16,544 bases of DNA, taken from positions 1-16,544 of the forward strand of contig CABQCC010000031.1 in NCBI GenBank assembly GCA_902462495.1, in the 5' to 3' direction. The translations under genes and the position numbers were made by a program. How positions within the stretch are numbered: the stretch's first letter is position 1; the number at the start of each line of letters is the position of its first letter. This DNA comes from an uncultured Eubacterium sp. Its GTDB lineage: Bacteria > Bacillota > Clostridia > Oscillospirales > Acutalibacteraceae. A model generated the notes under the pieces. It saw only the letters and a list, made by a program, of their open reading frames with translations, was not told where the DNA came from and did no database searches. Positions 13,243 through 16,544 of this stretch are shown here, in pieces.

Positions 13243-13446
13243 TTATTTAATGATTGTGTATCCTGCATCAACAACGGCTTGTTCCAAAGTTGCTGTATCA
13301 ACATCCTTGGAAAGTTCAACGGTTGCCTGCTTTTCGGTATGACTTGCAGTAGCTGAAGTTACGCCATCAATTGCTTCGAGTGCTTTTTTAACGGCAGCTT
13401 CGCAATGCGGGCACATCATTCCGTCAATTTTAATTGTCTTTGTCAT
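13243..13446 (-). CDS. Possible internally initiated CopZ-like copper chaperone (in frame within copA)
   Basis: Codon 768 of copA is ATG (13444-13446) and is preceded, at 8 bases, by GGAGG (13455-13459), as good as any ribosome binding site in the window. Translation from it would give a 67-residue HMA protein (MTKTIKIDGMMCPHC ...), the length of CopZ chaperones, which deliver Cu(I) to CopA. This could be a second product of copA or the remnant start of a formerly separate copZ. The SD bases also encode Thr-Glu-Glu of the linker. Confidence 0.45.
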   Translation of the reverse strand: MTKTIKIDGMMCPHCEAAVKKALEAIDGVTSATASHTEKQATVELSKDVDTATLEQAVVDAGYTIIK

Positions 13447-15747
13447 TTTAAATTCCTCCGTATAATCTATAATTACTTCTTTTTTAATTTTTATGTCATT
13501 TTTTTGACTTGTCACATTCACAAAATTAAGTCTTAAAGCATTCATAACAACGCAAAAGCTTGAAAGGCTCATTGCAGCCGCACCAAACATAGGATTGAGC
13601 GTCCAACCTGTGATTGGAATCCACACACCGGCAGCCAACGGAATACCGATAATATTATAAATGAAAGCCCAGAACAGATTTTCTTTTATATTGGTCAATG
13701 TATGACGGCTGAGCCTGATTGCAGAGCAAACATCGGATAGTTTGCTATTCATCAAAACAACATCTGCGCTGTCAACCGCAACATCCGCACCTGCACCGAT
13801 TGCAATGCCGACATCTGCCCTTGTGAGAGCCGGAGCGTCATTTACACCGTCACCAACCATAGCTACTTTGCCGAATGATTGAAGCTTTTTTACAACAGCT
13901 TCTTTACCGTCAGGGAGAACATCCGATATAACCATATCAACGCCTGTTTGCTTGCCGATTGCGTCAGCAGTTCGTTTGTTGTCGCCTGTGAGCATAACAA
14001 CCTTTATTCCCATATTTTTAAGTTGCTTGATTGCTTCCGGACTGTCTTGTTTGATTGTGTCGGCAACGGCAATAACACCAATCAACTTTTCATCTTTTGC
14101 AAAAAGCAAAGGAGTATTGCCGTCATTTGACAATCTCTCAATATCATTTTTGACTGATGAAATATCACAAACAGTTGAGATATATTTTGAACTGCCTGCA
14201 TAAATTTTGGAATTTTCCAAAGTTCCGCACAAGCCGTTGCCTGTTTTAGATTCAAAATCTGTAACATCAAGCGATGAAATTTGCATTTCTTCAGCCTTTT
14301 CCACTATAGCTTTTGCAAGCGGATGTTCACTTTTTATTTCGAGCGAATACGCAATTTGCAAAAGGTCATTTTCGGAAATATCAATAGGAATTACATCGGT
14401 AACCTTTGGTTTGCCCTCGGTTATAGTACCCGTTTTGTCAAGAACAACTATTTGAGTTTTGCCTGCTTCTTCAAGAGAAACGGCGGTTTTAAACAAAATA
14501 CCGTTCTTTGCCCCTTTGCCGTTGCCAACCATAATCGCAACAGGAGTTGCCAAACCGAGAGCACAAGGACAACTGATAACCAAAACACTGATTGCTCTGC
14601 TGAGTGCATATCCAAACGGTTTTGGCACAATCAACCACACGATAAAAGTGATAATCGCAATAGCAATAACAGTCGGAACAAACACCCCGGACACCCTATC
14701 GGCAAGTTTTGCAATAGGTGCTTTTGTAGCCGAAGCATCCGACACGAGATTGATTATCTGTGCCAATGTTGTATCTTCTCCGACTCTCGTAGCCTTGCAT
14801 TTCAAGAAGCCTGATTTGTTGATAGTTGCTGATGTAACCTTATCATCAACTGCTTTGTCAACAGGCAAACTTTCACCCGTAAGAACAGACTCATCAACTG
14901 CACTTTCGCCGTCAATAACTATTCCGTCAACAGGAATGCTCTCGCCCGGTCTGACAACAAAAACATCACCGACAGCAACATCGTCAATATCAACCGTTAT
15001 TTCTTTGCCGTCACAAATAACATTTGCTGTTTTCGGAGAAAGCGACATCAAGCCTTTCAAAGCATCGGTTGTTCTGCCTTTTGAATATGCTTCAAGAGTT
15101 TTGCCGACCGTAATCAGGGCAAGAATCATAGCTGCGGATTCAAAATAAAAATCATCCATATATGACATAACCGCAGACATATCGCCTTTTGTTTGTGCAA
15201 CCGTCATTGCAAAAAGCGCATAGGTGCTGTATACAAACGATGCACCGCTTCCGAGAGCAACAAGGGTATCCATATTTGGTGATCTGTGTATAAGTCCTTT
15301 AAAGCCACTGATAAAGAAATTTTGATTTATCACCATAATGATGATGGCAAAAAGCATTTGAGCAAGCCCCATGGCAATATGGTTGTTTTCCATAAAAATC
15401 GGAAGTTTCCACCCCCACATCATATGCCCCATAGAGATATACATCAATGGTGCAAGGAACAGCAAAGATGCTACAAGTCGCTTAACTAATTTGGGTGTTT
15501 GGGTATCTTTCAATTCATCATCGGAATTACTTTTAACTTTTTTATTTTTTATTTTAAGCGAAGCTCCGTATCCTGCCTTTTCCACCGCATCAATAATTTC
15601 TTTTGATGTTGCGGTGCCCTCAACGCCCATTGAGTTTGTCAACAAATTTACAGAGCAAGAAGAAACTCCGTCGACCGAGCTAACCGCTTTTTCCACTCTT
15701 GCGGAACAAGCAGCACAGCTCATACCTGTCACATTATATTGAGTCAT
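13243..15747 (-). CDS. copA: Copper-translocating P1B-type ATPase with fused C-terminal CopZ-like domain
   Basis: This inner-membrane pump exports Cu(I) at the cost of ATP. The 834-residue chain has an N-terminal HMA domain with GMSCAAC (8-14), eight likely membrane helices, and the actuator TGES (290-293). The Cu(I) site CPC is at 393-395, DKTGT at 437-441, HP at 475-476, GDGVNDAPAL at 632-641, and MSLSS of the last helix at 726-730. After about 745 a 23-residue charged linker leads to a second HMA domain (768-834) with GMMCPHC (776-782). The usual CopA lacks this C-terminal domain. The linker carries an A7 run (13499-13505), and the HMA start has its own ribosome binding site. The start is ATG at 15747, five bases after GAGG. 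It is divergent from a flavoprotein gene. Confidence 0.96.
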   Translation of the reverse strand: MTQYNVTGMSCAACSARVEKAVSSVDGVSSCSVNLLTNSMGVEGTATSKEIIDAVEKAGYGASLKIKNKKVKSNSDDELKDTQTPKLVKRLVASLLFLAPLMYISMGHMMWGWKLPIFMENNHIAMGLAQMLFAIIIMVINQNFFISGFKGLIHRSPNMDTLVALGSGASFVYSTYALFAMTVAQTKGDMSAVMSYMDDFYFESAAMILALITVGKTLEAYSKGRTTDALKGLMSLSPKTANVICDGKEITVDIDDVAVGDVFVVRPGESIPVDGIVIDGESAVDESVLTGESLPVDKAVDDKVTSATINKSGFLKCKATRVGEDTTLAQIINLVSDASATKAPIAKLADRVSGVFVPTVIAIAIITFIVWLIVPKPFGYALSRAISVLVISCPCALGLATPVAIMVGNGKGAKNGILFKTAVSLEEAGKTQIVVLDKTGTITEGKPKVTDVIPIDISENDLLQIAYSLEIKSEHPLAKAIVEKAEEMQISSLDVTDFESKTGNGLCGTLENSKIYAGSSKYISTVCDISSVKNDIERLSNDGNTPLLFAKDEKLIGVIAVADTIKQDSPEAIKQLKNMGIKVVMLTGDNKRTADAIGKQTGVDMVISDVLPDGKEAVVKKLQSFGKVAMVGDGVNDAPALTRADVGIAIGAGADVAVDSADVVLMNSKLSDVCSAIRLSRHTLTNIKENLFWAFIYNIIGIPLAAGVWIPITGWTLNPMFGAAAMSLSSFCVVMNALRLNFVNVTSQKNDIKIKKEVIIDYTEEFKMTKTIKIDGMMCPHCEAAVKKALEAIDGVTSATASHTEKQATVELSKDVDTATLEQAVVDAGYTIIK
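13499..13505 (-). other. A7 homopolymer at the CopA/HMA junction (possible slip or error site)
   Basis: On the coding strand CAA AAA AAT holds seven A residues just after the last membrane helix. One extra A would give an immediate TGA (13496-13498). One fewer would give Lys-Met-Thr then TAA (13491-13493). Either shift ends CopA at its normal position and leaves the downstream CopZ-like start free. The run could be a slippage site or a sequencing artefact. Confidence 0.6.
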
Positions 15748-15777
15748 TTTTACCTCGTTTCTTAATTTTGCAATAAT

Positions 15778-15814
15778 AACACAAAGGCAATCAGCCGCAA
15801 AAGCCTATTGTGTT
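15778..15814 (-). promoter_or_regulatory. Leader hairpin of copA
   Basis: AACACAAAGGC (15778-15788) pairs with GCCTATTGTGTT (15803-15814) with a single bulge; the loop is 14 bases. It lies inside the predicted 90-base leader of copA. On the minus strand no T-run follows (ATTATTGC), so it is not an obvious terminator; it may protect the leader or act in post-transcriptional control. Confidence 0.45.
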
Positions 15815-15818
15815 AATA

Positions 15819-15835
15819 TGATTACCGAGTAATCA
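15819..15835. promoter_or_regulatory. Perfect palindrome, candidate operator for copA
   Basis: TGATTACCGAGTAATCA has perfect 7-bp arms around CGA. It lies just downstream of the predicted copA start, where a repressor would block transcription. The form TTAC-n3-GTAA is like many TetR-type operators and unlike CopY (TACAnnTGTA) sites. No regulator gene is in the window. Confidence 0.6.
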
Positions 15836-15847
15836 CCTTCCAAATAA

Positions 15848-15876
15848 ATAATATACACAAAATATCAATTTGTCAA
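15848..15876 (-). promoter_or_regulatory. Sigma-A-like promoter of copA
   Basis: On the minus strand a perfect TTGACA (15871-15876) and TATTAT (15848-15853) are 17 bases apart. Normal spacing argues against MerR/CueR-type activation, which uses 19-20 bases, and for repression. Confidence 0.8.
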
Positions 15877-15883
15877 TTTATAC

Positions 15884-15912
15884 TTTACATATTATGTGCA
15901 AAAATATATAAT
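15884..15912 (+). promoter_or_regulatory. Sigma-A-like promoter of the flavoprotein gene
   Basis: TTTACA (15884-15889) and TATAAT (15907-15912) are 17 bases apart. The predicted start near 15919 leaves only about 10 bases before the ATG, a very short leader that still includes GGTGATGA. It is back to back with the copA promoter, with 7 bases between the -35 elements. Confidence 0.6.
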
Positions 15913-15928
15913 AGCCTTTGGTGATGAA

Positions 15929-16477
15929 ATGAAAAAATTATTAATTATAAATGCTTCTCCGAGAGAAAACGGAGTTTGTGCAGAGGTTTTAAAACAAATC
16001 AAACCTTATTTTATTGATTGCGAAACAAAGGAATATAATGTATACAAACTCGACCCTCTGCCATGCAAGGCATGCGGATATTGCGAAATGCACAACGGCT
16101 GTGCAAACAAAGACCTTGACTTTTTCTTTTGGGATTTAAAAGAGGCGGACTATGTTGCAATTCTTTCTCCGATGTATAACAACTTCTTCCCTGCTCCGCT
16201 GAAGGCTCTTATGGACAGATTTCAACGCTTTTGCAGTGCAAAATATCTGCGTGGCGACAGCGAACCTATCGGCAAACAAAAGAGCGTAGGTCTTGTAATC
16301 ACAAGCGGAACGAACGCACGAGAATGTGCAAACTATATGTCAAACAGCGTCAAGCAACTGTTCTCCCCTCTCGGCGGTGAATTGAAAGCACGATACTACA
16401 TACCCGGCACAGATTCGAACAACTACACATTCAATATAGTTGAACTTGAAAAATTTGTGCACCAAATCAAAAAATAG
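15929..16477 (+). CDS. NADPH:FMN reductase / iron-sulfur flavoprotein-like protein
   Basis: The 182-residue protein has the flavodoxin-like fold of NADPH-dependent FMN reductases. It shows MKKLLIINASPRENG at the start (NASPR, 8-12, phosphate binding of FMN) and SPMYNNFFPAPLKALMDR (80-97) near the isoalloxazine. SVGLVITSGTNA lies at 119-130. Cys46, Cys49, Cys52 and Cys58 (C-x2-C-x2-C-x5-C) match the compact cysteine motif of iron-sulfur flavoproteins (Isf), so a 4Fe-4S cluster is possible. The protein is likely cytosolic and redox-active; electron donor and acceptor are unknown. The start is ATG at 15929, behind GGTGATGA; an upstream TTG at 15896 has no site. It is divergent from copA, which may reflect shared metal or redox stress control. 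Confidence 0.9.
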   Translation: MKKLLIINASPRENGVCAEVLKQIKPYFIDCETKEYNVYKLDPLPCKACGYCEMHNGCANKDLDFFFWDLKEADYVAILSPMYNNFFPAPLKALMDRFQRFCSAKYLRGDSEPIGKQKSVGLVITSGTNARECANYMSNSVKQLFSPLGGELKARYYIPGTDSNNYTFNIVELEKFVHQIKK

Positions 16478-16544
16478 CAACTAACAAAGGCTGTTGAGAA
16501 AGACTCTGAATTTCATTTTCTTGCGAAGGAAGATGTACGATGGT
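16478..16544. other. Unassigned right edge
   Basis: The last 67 bases hold no supported gene. No clear terminator hairpin for the flavoprotein gene is seen. A frame stays open on each strand to the edge, and AAGGAAG lies close to an ATG at 16540, but too little sequence remains to call anything. Confidence 0.3.

Noticed and set aside
13462..13490. Classical A AAA AAG -1 frameshift heptamer in the copA linker (ATT AAA AAA GAA)
   Set aside because: The bases are present but codon phase is wrong for the X XXY YYZ rule; the A7 run further upstream is the better slip candidate.
14281..14814. 177-residue plus-strand frame opposite copA
   Set aside because: It is antisense to the conserved ATPase core, with no start signals and no recognisable domain.
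15848..15876. MerR/CueR-type activated copA promoter
   Set aside because: The spacer is a normal 17 bases and there is no inverted repeat between -35 and -10.
16478..16544. Start of another gene or a repeat element at the right edge
   Set aside because: Only 67 bases remain, with open frames on both strands but no domain, terminal repeat or start signal that can be tested.

Overview
The window looks like chromosomal DNA of a low-GC Gram-positive anaerobe of the class Clostridia (Ruminococcaceae/Oscillospirales-like gut Firmicutes). This placement is inferred from the AT-rich sequence, strong GGAGG-type ribosome binding sites, sigma-A-like promoters, a CtsR/McsA/McsB/ClpC heat-shock operon, an NADP-type hexameric glutamate dehydrogenase and a YdcF-like protein. 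No rRNA, tRNA, CRISPR array or insertion sequence was seen, and no gene-free stretch exceeds 300 bases.

Layout. 1-866 (minus): ruvC and the 5' part of ruvA, overlapping by ATGA. 989-2323 (minus): gdhA, ending in a strong terminator. 2503-3255 (plus): a DUF218/YdcF-like membrane protein, divergent from gdhA; their promoters overlap at the -35 region. 3280-6380 (minus): a tight four-gene operon of an Rrf2/IscR-like regulator, a DUF2804 protein, an FRG-domain protein and a membrane zinc-ribbon protein with an Asp-rich tail. It ends at a bidirectional terminator. 6451-10950 (minus): ctsR-mcsA-mcsB-clpC with an overlapping promoter, two CtsR boxes and a strong terminator. 11190-13226 (plus): a BclA-like collagen-repeat surface protein followed by a GT2 glycosyltransferase with TPR-like repeats. 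13243-15747 (minus): a copper P-type ATPase fused to a C-terminal CopZ-like domain. 15929-16477 (plus): an iron-sulfur flavoprotein-like NADPH:FMN reductase, divergent from copA across a region holding back-to-back promoters and a perfect palindrome.

How the genes work together. The heat-shock operon should encode a repressor, its adaptor, the arginine-kinase homologue and the unfoldase. However, McsB has lost nearly every residue used by phosphagen kinases to bind ATP and act on arginine, so it looks like a pseudokinase; ClpC next to it keeps the N-domain glutamates expected for phospho-arginine recognition. The collagen-like protein and the glycosyltransferase form a plausible surface-glycoprotein pair.

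The copA end is the other highlight. An A7 run follows the last membrane helix, and both shifted frames stop at once. A perfect Shine-Dalgarno and ATG sit just before the CopZ-like domain. The locus could therefore give a fusion, a separate ATPase and a separate copper chaperone, or it could be an assembly homopolymer error over two ordinary genes.
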